From Nitrosospira multiformis (GTDB taxonomy: Bacteria > Pseudomonadota > Gammaproteobacteria > Burkholderiales > Nitrosomonadaceae), in the NCBI RefSeq assembly GCF_900103165.1, contig NZ_FNKY01000001.1, forward strand, positions 2,728,001 through 2,792,000: a stretch of 64,000 nt of DNA, read 5' to 3'. This document shows, piece after piece, positions 31,174 to 41,600 of the stretch (within the stretch, counting starts at the first letter, position 1; each line of letters starts with the position of its first letter). Under the pieces are notes generated by a model. The model searched no databases, was not told the origin of the DNA, and saw only the letters and a list, made by a program, of their open reading frames with translations. Both the position numbers and the translations under genes were made by a program.

Positions 31174-31188
31174 GCGACAAATTGTCGC
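31174..31188. promoter_or_regulatory. Palindrome GCGACAAATTGTCGC
   Basis: Perfect 7-bp half-sites around one A, followed by GCGGCAATATGTCACA, so the neighbourhood repeats the words of the 27221-27290 cluster. It stands 100 bp before the sialidase-fold start codon and just after the receptor gene. Candidate operator for the downstream gene. Confidence 0.5.
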
Positions 31189-31288
31189 GCGGCAATATGT
31201 CACATTCCCAAACAGATTTTTCCTCCTTACACTCCATATCACTGTCACCGTCCTAATTTTTGCCGGATCGAAACCGTTGATCTACAGC

Positions 31289-32542
31289 ATGCATGTCACA
31301 GCCGCACTAATCGGGTTAGCGATAGCAACCGTTTCGTGCGAGGCAGCGCAACCCCCCGTTGCCAAAATGCGTGTCATTGAAAACCCTGCCGCGGCCGGTG
31401 CGCAGTTTCCTCGTCTCGCATCGCTTCCCGATGGCGGGATATTGATGAGCTGGGTGGAGCCGGCTGGCAAGGATCATATTCTCAAATATGGCTTGTTACG
31501 CGATGGAAAATGGATACGCCAGGGCGAGGTCGCGCGCGGCGGAGACTGGTTTATCAATTGGAGCGATTTCCCATCTGTCGTAGCCATCGACAAGTCATTC
31601 TGGGTAGCGCATTGGCTGGTCAAACATAAAGGCGGCCGTACTTACGACTATGATATCGCAACATCCATTTCCAATGATTCCGGCGTAACCTGGAGCACTC
31701 CCAAATCACCGCATCGCGATGGATCTGCCGCCGAGCACGGTTTTGCCGTCATTTTTCCGGTGCATGGCGACGCCGGTATTATCTGGCTGGATGGACGTGA
31801 TCGCCTTGTGAAGCAAGATGGCGGCAAGCATAAGGGAAAATCCGGTAATTTTGCCTTGCGCTATACGCGCATTCATCGTGATGGTGGCATGGATAAGGAG
31901 CAGGTAATTGACGATAGCACCTGCACCTGCTGTTGGCCGACTGTGGCTGTGACACCGGCAGGCCCGGTGGCCGCCTGGCGCGGCCGCACCGATAACGAGA
32001 TCCGCGATCATCGGGTAGCGCGTTTGCACCATGGCAAATGGACAAAACCGGTACCGCTGCATGGAGACGGCTGGGAAATTGCCGGGTGCCCGGTCAATGG
32101 CCCGATGCTGGCAGCACGTGGAATGCAAGTCGCGGCGGTCTGGTTTACCGCTGCGGACGATCATCCGCGCATACGCGCCGCATTCTCCACGGATGGCGGA
32201 CAGAGTTTTGGCCAGCCCGTTGAGGTGGATAAGGCAGATCCATTCGGACGTGTGGGTGTCGCATGGAGCGATGATTACACCGCGGTCGTTTCGTGGATCA
32301 CTACGGCGAACGCAGGCACCAGAAAACCCGGCCTGGCACTACGCAAACTGCATGCCGATGGCTCGGCGGATCCGATCCAGCATCTCGGGGCGATCAGTGG
32401 CGGACGCGACACCGGCGTCCCGCAACTCGCTGCGTACGGGCAGGGTTTCGTCATGGCCTGGACGGGGGCAGCGCCAGATCACGGCATTGAGACAACATTT
32501 ATTCCAGATGGCTCGGCTGGCCCGGTTCCTTTGCGCCGTTGA
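31289..32542 (+). CDS. Secreted BNR/sialidase-fold protein with CTCC motif
   Basis: 417 aa from ATG 31289 (open further upstream inside non-coding sequence). Signal peptide HVTAALIGLAIATVSCEA; a Cys near its end makes lipoprotein processing possible but the lipobox is poor. The mature part is a beta-propeller: Asp-box-like SISNDSGVTWSTP and AFSTDGGQSFGQP, FPRLASLPDGGILMSW at the start. A conserved-looking DSTCTCCWPTVAV segment (near 210-222) offers a Cys cluster unusual for sialidases, and ALHHGKW/DHRVARLHH are His-rich. Because it follows a copper-type receptor, a metal-related role is more likely than glycoside hydrolysis; this is inference. Confidence 0.75.
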   Translation: MHVTAALIGLAIATVSCEAAQPPVAKMRVIENPAAAGAQFPRLASLPDGGILMSWVEPAGKDHILKYGLLRDGKWIRQGEVARGGDWFINWSDFPSVVAIDKSFWVAHWLVKHKGGRTYDYDIATSISNDSGVTWSTPKSPHRDGSAAEHGFAVIFPVHGDAGIIWLDGRDRLVKQDGGKHKGKSGNFALRYTRIHRDGGMDKEQVIDDSTCTCCWPTVAVTPAGPVAAWRGRTDNEIRDHRVARLHHGKWTKPVPLHGDGWEIAGCPVNGPMLAARGMQVAAVWFTAADDHPRIRAAFSTDGGQSFGQPVEVDKADPFGRVGVAWSDDYTAVVSWITTANAGTRKPGLALRKLHADGSADPIQHLGAISGGRDTGVPQLAAYGQGFVMAWTGAAPDHGIETTFIPDGSAGPVPLRR

Positions 32543-32622
32543 TTCTCCCTTACTTACCTCCCTCCGCCCAGACGCGCCGCTACACTACAGGAATACGCGG
32601 AAACGTATGGACAAAGGAAAAA

Positions 32623-32689
32623 GTCCGGTGCGAAATAAATCGCTACCGGACCAGGGGTATCCTTCAGGGGAGGGCAAGAAGGGATACCC
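32623..32689 (+). other. Two consecutive hairpins after the sialidase-fold gene
   Basis: GTCCGGT (32623-32629) pairs with ACCGGAC (32645-32651), then GGGTATCC (32655-32662) with GGATACCC (32682-32689). Loops are 15 and 19 nt. No poly-T tract follows. Possibly 3' mRNA structure; no known RNA family recognised. Confidence 0.35.
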
Positions 32690-32766
32690 ATGAGTATTCT
32701 CCTCTATTTCAGAAAATTCTCTGTTCGCTGTCCCACATAGAATAAAACAAATAAGCAATCAGCTTA

Positions 32767-33087
32767 TTATTCCCACATCACATTACAGTTTTTTTTTGCC
32801 GCCGCGGTGAGCAATTCGATCAGAGGCAACGCCCGGTATTCGAAACGCACAGCCTGATCGTCCCGTTCCTCGCCTTGAACATTGTCAGCCGATTCCGGCG
32901 TAGCGGCGGGCGTCGATTTTTCTGCCTCAATTGCGCGTTTCAAGCGATCAAGCGCGACCGGGACATCCTCGGCCAGTATTGCGCCAGGCACCGTCCCGCT
33001 GTGCCCCATCATCTTCAGCAGGCGCTGTGCAACATCACCAAACAAGGTAATGTCGGCGTAGGCGTCGCATTTGAATGTTGTCAGCAT
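32767..33087 (-). CDS. DUF1840 family protein
   Basis: 106 aa cytoplasmic protein, MLTTFKCDAYADITLFGDVAQRLLKMMGHSG, the recognisable N-terminus of DUF1840, with PGAILAEDVPVALDRLKRAIE and a C-terminal RALPLIELLTAA helix. ATG 33087 has GGGA upstream; five further codons lead to a TTG that is less likely. Function unknown; common in betaproteobacteria. Confidence 0.82.
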   Translation of the reverse strand: MLTTFKCDAYADITLFGDVAQRLLKMMGHSGTVPGAILAEDVPVALDRLKRAIEAEKSTPAATPESADNVQGEERDDQAVRFEYRALPLIELLTAAAKKNCNVMWE

Positions 33088-33198
33088 AAAACGTCCCGGC
33101 AAAAATTGTGGGAAATGAACGGGTGATCAAGACTGTATGGGAAAAGCGCTATGTTGCCCACGGCATACAAAGGTTCCATCGCGCCAGCCTCCCGGCCT

Positions 33199-34251
33199 TC
33201 ACACCGCATACTCAAGCTTGCGTCGCCTGTTGCATGCAATACCCAGAACAAACAGGCCAGCCACGAACATGGCCATCATTTCAGGTTCCGGCACGGCGCT
33301 GGCGAAAGCCGATGCGAGAATCGAATGCCCATGGGTCGTAGGATGAAAAGTATCCCAATAAAGGAAGCTGTCCGGATTGACACAAAGCCCGGAATCCGTC
33401 ACGCAGGCATTTTGCACATCGGCGAGGCCGTAATTGGCCGGATTCGCGATAACGCCGTTCACGAAAGTATAAGTATCGAATTGAAATATATTGGCATCGG
33501 GAAATTGCGAGCTTACGTTCCCCAGCTGGCTTGCCAGTTCATTATTGAACACAATGGAAAACATGTGCGCATCCGCCTTTGCCGGATCCCCAAGGGCGGC
33601 GACAGAGGGCGTGATGCTCAAGTCCGGAAGATTTGGAATTAGAAAATTTCTCGCACCCGCCCCTGCCAGCACGCTTACATATCCCGCAATATTCTGGGCG
33701 GCAAGCTGGGACGCTTCAACTGTAGTCAAGTCTTTGTGCGACAGATAGTCATTTGCTCCTCCCCACAAGAAATACAACGCGTTGGGATCGGCACTGCGAT
33801 TCGAATCACTTATGTATTGCCCCACTTCGTGGTTCATCCCCGGCAGGGGAAGTATGCCCGGAACAGGAATAGGAATAGGACCTGGAAGAAGGTTTCCCTT
33901 CTCGATTGCAGTGCCTCCATCGCCGTAGTTTCCGATACCCGAGGTGGCCCCTGCCACGGCATAGCTGCGAAAATTCGCAGTACCACTACTTGCCGCTCCC
34001 GGAAAGAGAGCATCCGCCAGATACTCCGTGGCAACTTTCCCATTGGAAACGCGTCCGTCAGCATAAGGAGGACAGGGGAAAAAACAATTGTCCAATAATC
34101 TTTTATAGAGGCTCAGCTCGGCATACTGACTATTTCCCGCGTCCGAGAGGCTGTCGCCGAATGCATACAAACCGCTGAAAGGCGTCGCGCCAACGTTGCC
34201 CCCCGCCAATAGCAAGGCAAAAAACGCGGCAAAAGACCCTTTTACGCTCAT
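33199..34251 (-). CDS. SGNH/GDSL esterase with PEP-CTERM sorting signal
   Basis: 350 aa exported esterase. ATG 34251 has AGGAG 7 nt upstream; a TTG two codons earlier is ignored. Signal peptide to about GGNVGA, then SGNH blocks: block I YAFGDSLSDAGN (catalytic Ser), block III WGGANDY (oxyanion Gly and Asn), block V DTFHPTTHGH (Asp and His). The C-terminus VPEPEMMAMFVAGLFVLGIACNRRRK is a PEP-CTERM signal, so the enzyme should be processed by exosortase at the cell surface. The Pro-rich segment PGPIPIPVPGILPLPG is an insertion. Substrate (lipid or acetylated glycan) unknown. Confidence 0.88.
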   Translation of the reverse strand: MSVKGSFAAFFALLLAGGNVGATPFSGLYAFGDSLSDAGNSQYAELSLYKRLLDNCFFPCPPYADGRVSNGKVATEYLADALFPGAASSGTANFRSYAVAGATSGIGNYGDGGTAIEKGNLLPGPIPIPVPGILPLPGMNHEVGQYISDSNRSADPNALYFLWGGANDYLSHKDLTTVEASQLAAQNIAGYVSVLAGAGARNFLIPNLPDLSITPSVAALGDPAKADAHMFSIVFNNELASQLGNVSSQFPDANIFQFDTYTFVNGVIANPANYGLADVQNACVTDSGLCVNPDSFLYWDTFHPTTHGHSILASAFASAVPEPEMMAMFVAGLFVLGIACNRRRKLEYAV

Positions 34252-34334
34252 GATCAATCTCCTTCGCTAATTTGATAACAGAAATCCCGCTCCGCTGATG
34301 GCAGTTATTGATTCATGCTAATAAGGGAACTCGA

Positions 34335-34652
34335 TTAGTCACGGTTTTTGATCAACAAACCTATCAAGACACCCAGTCCGATTGCCAGTCCAACCGTCCG
34401 CCAGGCATTTTCATGTACATATTCATCGGTTATCCGTGCCGCAGTCCGTGATTTATCAACGACGGAATCTTCAAAATCCTGCAGATATTCCTTGGCATGC
34501 GTCAAGTTCTCTTCGATTTTGTCACGCAAAACCTGAGCTTTGCCTCCGCTCTCGCTGCTTACGGATCTCATCAATTCCTCGGTATCGTTAATTACCGAAT
34601 GAAAATCTTCAATAAGCTTTTCTTTGCTTTCTCTGGCGGTATATTTTCCCAT
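34335..34652 (-). CDS. DUF883 (YqjD/ElaB-type) membrane-anchored protein
   Basis: 105 aa: mostly alpha-helical heptad-like body (KEKLIEDFHSVINDTEELM...KIEENLTHAKEYLQDFED) and a single C-terminal membrane helix (TVGLAIGLGVLIGLLI) ending KNRD, as in YqjD/ElaB, which bind ribosomes and inner membrane in stationary phase in E. coli. ATG 34652 with GGAGG 6 nt upstream was chosen over several upstream in-frame ATGs. Confidence 0.88.
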   Translation of the reverse strand: MGKYTARESKEKLIEDFHSVINDTEELMRSVSSESGGKAQVLRDKIEENLTHAKEYLQDFEDSVVDKSRTAARITDEYVHENAWRTVGLAIGLGVLIGLLIKNRD

Positions 34653-34912
34653 TGCATCCTCCATAAAAAAAAACAGTATAGCATCAGCGAAACTTCCCAC
34701 CAACGCCCGGCCAGGCGCCATTGTCATACCGCCGGACAAGATCGGAGCCGCCGCCCAAGAGTCTCATACTCTCTTTGTTTCCGCAAATCCGGTCTGTCTG
34801 GCACCGCACATACGGTACCTGAATTTCGGTGTAGCCTGCATCATCGAGTTCATTCCCCACTTCTGTCAACCATCTATAGAAATCAGTTGGAACCAAAAAC
34901 AGCGAGGAGCCG

Positions 34913-35491
34913 ATGTCATACCTGCATACCCCCAAGCAAAACCTTTTCCTGGCCGCTCTCCCCGAGGAGGTTTACGAGCGTCTGAAATCATGTCTTGAAC
35001 TTGTTTCCCTGCCGCAGGGATGGGCAGTCTACGAGGATGGCGGGGAAATTGACCTTGTTTATTTCCCCACCACCAGTATTATTTCACTGCTTGCAGTAAC
35101 GGATGAGGGAGAATCGGAGAAGATTGGCGTCATCGGTAATGAAGGCTTATTCGGCATTGCCATGCTTATGGGGAGAAAAACGGCACCAAACCGTGCAGTG
35201 GTACAAAACAGCGGTTATGGTTACCGCCTTAAGGCAGCTAATCTGAGAAAAGAGTTCGAGCTTGGCAGCCCGTTACGCTATTTGCTACAGCGTTATACGC
35301 AAAGTCTGACCGCAAAAATTGCACGAACTACAGTGCGCCCCATACATTCGGCTTCCGGAACCGGTATTTCCATAACCGGCTCATCCCCTTCCCGCATTGA
35401 TACCCTGGTTACGCAAGCCTTACAATCCTCGAAGTGGATTGAATCAACGCGTTCAGGCACGAACCTGCGCTCACCTCAGCGAGCAGCCTAG
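34913..35491 (+). pseudogene. Crp/Fnr-type regulator truncated after the sensory domain
   Basis: 192-aa frame with GAGGAG before ATG 34913. The first ~140 residues are a cNMP-binding-like domain closely similar to the intact regulator at 45016-45741 (YFPTTSIISL / YFPTSAIVSL, NEGLFGIAMLMG / NEGMLGVSLFMG, GYGYRLKA / GYGYRMKA, LLQRYTQSL / LLLRYTQAL). After KIARTT similarity stops: the helix-turn-helix is absent and the last 50 residues (RPIHSASGTGISITGSSP...) look like random coding. The frame ends one base before a family-3 repeat. Likely a decayed paralogue; a DNA-binding-deficient product is possible. Confidence 0.7.
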
Positions 35492-35653
35492 CAGCCTGTC
35501 TGACGTGAAGAATCGAAGCGAAAAAGAGGCCGGGCAAGACAGACTTCGACGATTTTTGAAGGCCAATAATTATTCTATTGGCTGAAGAAGCGGGGGTGAA
35601 ATATGGCCTGGCCAGCCTTTTTGCAGCGGACTTCCTTTAAGTCCGACAGGCTG
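35492..35653. repeat. Family-3 inverted-repeat element, copy 3b, overlapping the ndvB stop
   Basis: 162 bp from CAGCCTGTCTGACGTGA to AAGTCCGACAGGCTG, same orientation as copies 3a, 3c and 3d. Middle has TTCTATTGGCTGAAGAAGC; right part TGCAGCGGACTTCC. Its right 17 bp are read on the minus strand as the last codons of the glucan synthase gene (Ala-Cys-Arg-Thr-stop), so the insertion defines that C-terminus. Confidence 0.82.
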
Positions 35654-38600
35654 TGAGCCGGACCTGGGCAGTGTGCTGCAAGCGGTCGTCGACCAGAGCG
35701 ACGACCAGGTCATGTTGCGTCACCCCATCAATCGTGAGGCTCTCCTCCCCCTCCCCGTCGGCTATCTGTACGACAGTGATGCGATAGACTGTTTCCCGAT
35801 AGCGATAGCTCACCGTGAACGCCTCCCAATCCGCGGGCAGACAGGGCTTGAAATACAGCTTGTTTCCCTCCAGAGTAAGCCCCAGCAGTGTTTCCAGCAT
35901 CAGGCGATACAGCCAGCCGGCGGAACCTGTATACCACGACCATCCACCCCGTCCGGTATGAGGAGATACGGCATAAACGTCGGCTGAAACCACATACGGT
36001 TCGGTTTTATAGATTGCCGCCGCCTCCGGCGTCCGCGCATGATTCACGGGATTAATCATCGCCAGCAATTCCCACGCTCGTCTGTGATCCCCCAATCCGG
36101 CGAAGGCCATCGTTGCCCAGATTGCAGCATGCGTATATTGGCCGCCATTCTCGCGCACACCGGGGACATAACCTTTTATATAACCCGGATTCAGGGCTGA
36201 TTGATCGAAGGGTGGATCGAGCAGTTGAATCAATCCCGCGTCCCGCCGGACAAGATGCTGATCTAGCGCCTCCATTGCCTGGCGCTGGCGCTCGCCGGCG
36301 CCAGCGCCGGTCAATACCGACCAACTCTGCGCAATTGAGTCGATCCTGCATTCAGGATTGCTGGATGAACCCAGCGGGGACCCGTCATCGAAGAAGGCGC
36401 GGAGATACCAATCGCCATCCCAACCGTGGTGTTCGATATTCTTGCGCAGCAGATTCGCTTCCTTCTTGCAGCGCGCCGTAAAAACCGCATCGCCACGCTG
36501 CTCGGCAAGACTGGAAAATTGCATGAGCACGTCATACAGAAAAAATGCCAGCCAGACACTCTCGCCACGCCCGTGGAATCCCACCAGGTTCATGCCGTCG
36601 TTCCAATCCCCGCTGCCCATCAACGGAAGGCCATGCTCTCCGAATCGCAAGCCGTGCACGATGGCACGTACGCAATGTTCATACAGGTTCGCAATCTGTT
36701 CAGAGCGAACCGGCAAGTCATAGTATGACTCCTCATCAGCACCGACCTGCCGGCCCTCAAGAAAGGGGATGGACTCCTCCAGTACATTGATATCGCCAGT
36801 GGTGGCAATATAACGGCATGCCGCCAAGGGTAGCCAGAGATAGTCATCCGAACAGCGGGTCCGCACGCCGCGTCCTCCTGGTGGATGCCACCAGTGCTGA
36901 ACATCGCCTTCAATAAACTGGCGCGCCGCTGACCGGAGCAGGTGTTCGCGCATAAGCGCGGGCTCGGTATGAACAAGCGACATCACGTCCTGCAACTGAT
37001 CACGGAATCCGAAGGCTCCCCCGGATTGATAGTAACCGCTACGGCCCCACAAGCGGCACGCAAGAACCTGATATACGAGCCAGCCATTGATCATTACATT
37101 GACGGAGGGATCAGGTGTTTCCACCTGTATAGCGCCGAGCGTATGCCCCCAATACCGATGCACACTTCCCAGAACGTCATGCGCTGCGGTTGCTCCACGG
37201 AAGCGCTGCGCGAGCTTGACGGCATCATCGGTATCAGATCCGGCGCCCAAACGAAAGCATATCTCCCGCGACTGGCCATCCAGCAGATCGAATGGAATCC
37301 GGATAGCGCCACAGGGATCAAGCGCCGGGCCTACGCGCCCGGAAAGTAAGTCCGTGGACATCATCGCCGCCGGATTTCTGAAACCGCCATTGCGGCCAAT
37401 GAATTCGGTTCGATCGCCGGTCACACTGCGTACCGTGTCATCGGCATCAAAAAAAGCAACGCGCCCCGAGAACTCGTTGCTGTAGGGATTGCGTGCGAGC
37501 AAGACGCCGCTTCCGACGTCGATTTCGGTAACGACATGCATCCTGCTTTTCTCCGGCAAATCACCCAATACCCATTCGACGCATCCGGTTGCCGAAAGCT
37601 TGCGCAACCTGCCGGATTCGTTGCGAACTTTCAATACGGCAAATTTTACCGGAGCATCGAGCGCCACATAAACCCAGAGTTCGGAAGTAATGCCGCGTTC
37701 CGTATGCTCGAAAACGCTGTAACCGAACCCGTGGCGCGAAACATAAGGCGTCGCTCCACGCTTGGGTAATGGCGCCGGCGACCAGAAATAGCCGCTTTCT
37801 TCATCGCGCAGGTAATAAACCTCCCCCCCGGCGTCGCAAACCGGATCATTGCTCCATGGCGTCAAGCGGAACTCATGGGCGTTCTCGCACCAGGTGTAGC
37901 CTTGGCCGCTCTCGGTGATAACGGTCCCGAATTGTGAATTTGCCAGAATATTTGACCAGGGGACGGGTGTCGTCTGATCCCGTCCGGTCGTTATGATGTA
38001 CTCGCGTCCATCGGCGGTGAATCCTCCATACCCGTTGTCGAAGAGAAGCTGGCGGTCCGGCAACGTAATGTTTTGTACCACATCGAGCTGGCGATCCGGC
38101 TCCCACCTGATAGGCGGAGCCGGCAACTCCCCGGGGATGCGGCGCGTTATCTGCTCCGACAAACTGCCTTTACTATCGAGAACAATCACGCGTGCCACAG
38201 TTTGCAGCAGGATGCGATCCTCGGCGGCTATCTGCTCGGCGCGGCGGATGAAAATACCACCCGGCCGATCAAGCACGTGAGCTTCGGCACTGCCGGCGAC
38301 CAATCCCAAAATGTGATCATGCAGAAGCTGCCGATAGCTCGAATGGTCCTCGTTCCAGATGATCAAATCGACAATAAGCCCTTTCAAGCGCCAGTAGGCA
38401 TGCGCCTGTACCAACTGCCGCACCAGATCAATGTTGGCTACATCGCTGATCTGGAGCAGCACAATCGGCAGATCACCCGAAATGGCATACCCCCATAGCC
38501 CTGATTGATTGCGCTGATTCTTGCTCAATATGGCGCCATCGGCGCGAAGATAAGCATTGGCATAGAGCACCGAACCTGCCAGGCGGCCAAATAATTGAGC

Positions 38601-41600
38601 ATCGGTCTCGGTCGCGTTGAGCTGCCGTAATACAACCAGGCTGTGGGTCCATGCGAGATCAAAGACACGGTCCGACAAACGCGGATCCTGATACTTGTCC
38701 ACCAGATTCATGACGGCATGCCGAGAGTCGCCCGCTCCGGTAACGATATCGATCGTCACGGATTCTCCCGGTTTTATGGTGATGCGCCGCCGGATGGCTA
38801 CGATCGGGTCCAGAACCGAGCCGGCGCTCCCGGAAAGCGGCCCCGTTTTTGTCATCGCCTGCGGATTGGATACATTATTCCCGCGTCCAATGAACGCCAT
38901 CCGGTCCGTCTCATAGGAAACTGCCTCGCTACCGATTCCATGTAGCGTCATTAGATGAAACATCCAGGGTACCGGGTCGCTCTGGGAGCGAGGCCGCCGG
39001 CTGCAGAGAATCGCATACCGCTCGGGCAGTATTTCCGTCTGTACGAAGAGATTACCAAATGCCGGCGCTTGAGCGTCGGCTGCCGGCGTCGACAACACCA
39101 CCTCGGCATAGGAAGTGACCTCAATGGTCCGGTGTGTCCAGGCGCGATTGGTGACACGAACCCGGCGCAACTCGATATCATCTTCCGGCGATACCGTAAT
39201 CTCGGTGTGAGTGTCGAAATCGAGGTCACGGCGGCGGAATTCGACCCGTCCTTCAGAAAAGAGCACGCCATAACGCTTGGCTTCTTTTGATGTGGGCTGG
39301 TGCGTATTCGACCAGAACTCCCCGCTCGCCATGTCGCGCAGGTAACAGAAGTTACCCCAGTTGTCGCACGTGCTGTCTTCCCGCCAACGGGTGACAGCCA
39401 GATCCTTCCAGCGGCTGCTGCCACCGCCACTGTTGGTGACCATGACATAATACCGGCCATTCGACAGAAGCTGCACTTCTGGAATGGACGTGTTCGCGCT
39501 CGAAAATATGCGCATTGGCATGTCCGGAACCTCCTTGGCTACCCGGATATCGGGGAGTTCGGCGGCCTGTGAACGCAAAGCCGCCGCCTTCGGGATCCTT
39601 TCCTGCAGCAGCAGCATCGTTGCCTGAAACGATGGCTCGGATTCGAATCGCCGTTGCATGGGGCGATCCAGCAATACATATGCGAGGGAAAGCAGGCTCA
39701 TGCCTTGGTGATGAGCCATGAACGAGCGCACCACGGCACGTGCTTCGCCGTGTCGCAGTCGTGACGGTGTGTAGTCAACCGCTTCATAAAAGCCGAATTT
39801 CCCGACAAGATCTTCGGAAGCAAGCTGCTGAAGATTGCGGCACGCGGTCTCGGGAGCGATCATCAAGGCGAGCATGGAAGCATAGGGTGCAATGACCAAG
39901 TCTTCAGCCAGACCCCGTTTGAGTCCCAGTCCGGGGACGCCGAATGCACGATATTGGTAATTGAATTGAACGTCGACAGCATTGTAGCCCGACTCCGAAA
40001 TACCCCAGGGCACCCCGCGTTCCTCGCCATATGCGATTTGCCGGTCAACTGCCGCTTTGTAAGTCTGGTCGAGAAGCGTGTTGTCGAATGTGGGCATCAC
40101 CAGTAATGGCATGAGATACTCAAACATCGAACCGCTCCAGGACAACAAAGCGGACTCTCCTCCGACGGTTGTCAGCATGCGGCCCAGAGCGAACCAGCTT
40201 TCCTGGGGCAACTCCTCCTGCGCGATCGCAACGAAATTGCACAGTCTGGCCTCCGAGGCGAGCAGGTCGTAATAGCTTGCATCGAGCCGGCGTTCGCCGG
40301 CGTTGTATCCAATGGCAAGTTGCCGTTGCGCATGATTGAACAGGAAACCATATTCCATCCGCGACATTTCACCTGTTAACAGCACAAGGTGTTCGAGCGT
40401 ATCCAATTGGTGGCGCGCACGCTCATTCCCTTGCGCGGCAAGAAACTTCAGTGAAGGAATTTCCGTCGTATGCGCCGTGTCTGGCATGTCGGTCTTCGGA
40501 GCGGGCAACACGACTTGCGATATGAGACTGGTAAATTCGGCAAGTATATCTTCGCATTGCCTGTTCAAAATCTGTGCCCATTCATGAGCTTCGCCAGTAC
40601 CGGCAGCGGATTGCCCTTCGGCAATCTCATGGACCACTGCCCTGGAGCATACAACCAACTGGTCAAGCTCGACTCTTGCACTTGCGATCGTGAGAGGATG
40701 AGTGCCGGTCGCGGCCAAGAGTGCCTGTTTGAACTGCGTCAGCGAACTCGCGGGAGCGCCGGCGGCTTTCTCCAGAATCCGGAGCGTATCGTTCAGTCCC
40801 AGAAATATCTGTTCGCCAATAATTGGGGCATCCGCAACTTCCAGCAATCCCGCGCGTAATGTCAGCAGATGGCCCGCGAGGTTACCGCTATCCACTGTGG
40901 AGATGTAGCGCGTCAACGGCGCCCGTGTTTCCGTGTCGTACCAGTTGTAGAAATGACCGGCGTGCCGTTCCAGCGCTTCCATCGACTGGAGCGTATTTGC
41001 CGTACGATCAATGAGCTGCCCTACTCCGATGTAGCCAAAGTCGTGGGCGGCGATATTGGCCAGCAGCGCCAGGCCCATGTTGGTCGGTGATGTACGATGC
41101 GCGATCGTCGCGACAGGATGCTCCTGGAAATTATCTGGCGGAAGCCAATGATCCTTTGGGCCAACGAAAGTCTCGAAGAAAAACCATGTCCGGCGTGCAA
41201 CCTGACGCAAAAAGTGGATTTGCCCGATGGTCAATTCCGCACTTCGCGGGGGAAACGGCTGACTTATCCACCAGGCAATGGCGGGAGAACCTGCCCATAA
41301 TAATAACACCGGCAATGCGACGATTAACGCAAGCGGTTCCGTCATCGCGATTCCAATCATCCCGGCAATGGCGGTTGCCGGGCCCACCCACATTGTTCGA
41401 AAAGACATCCCGAGACCGGCAGATCCCTTGTCAACAATCACCGGATCGGATTCTCGTTCGACTTCGCGGGAGGGATTCCATTCGAGAAGCCGGCGGTGTG
41501 TGACCAGAAGCCTTATATGGGTTCGTACAATCGCATCGAGGCTGAAATAGGCTTCATAGGGAAGGCACACCAGTACAAATAATATTTGCCCGAAATGGCG

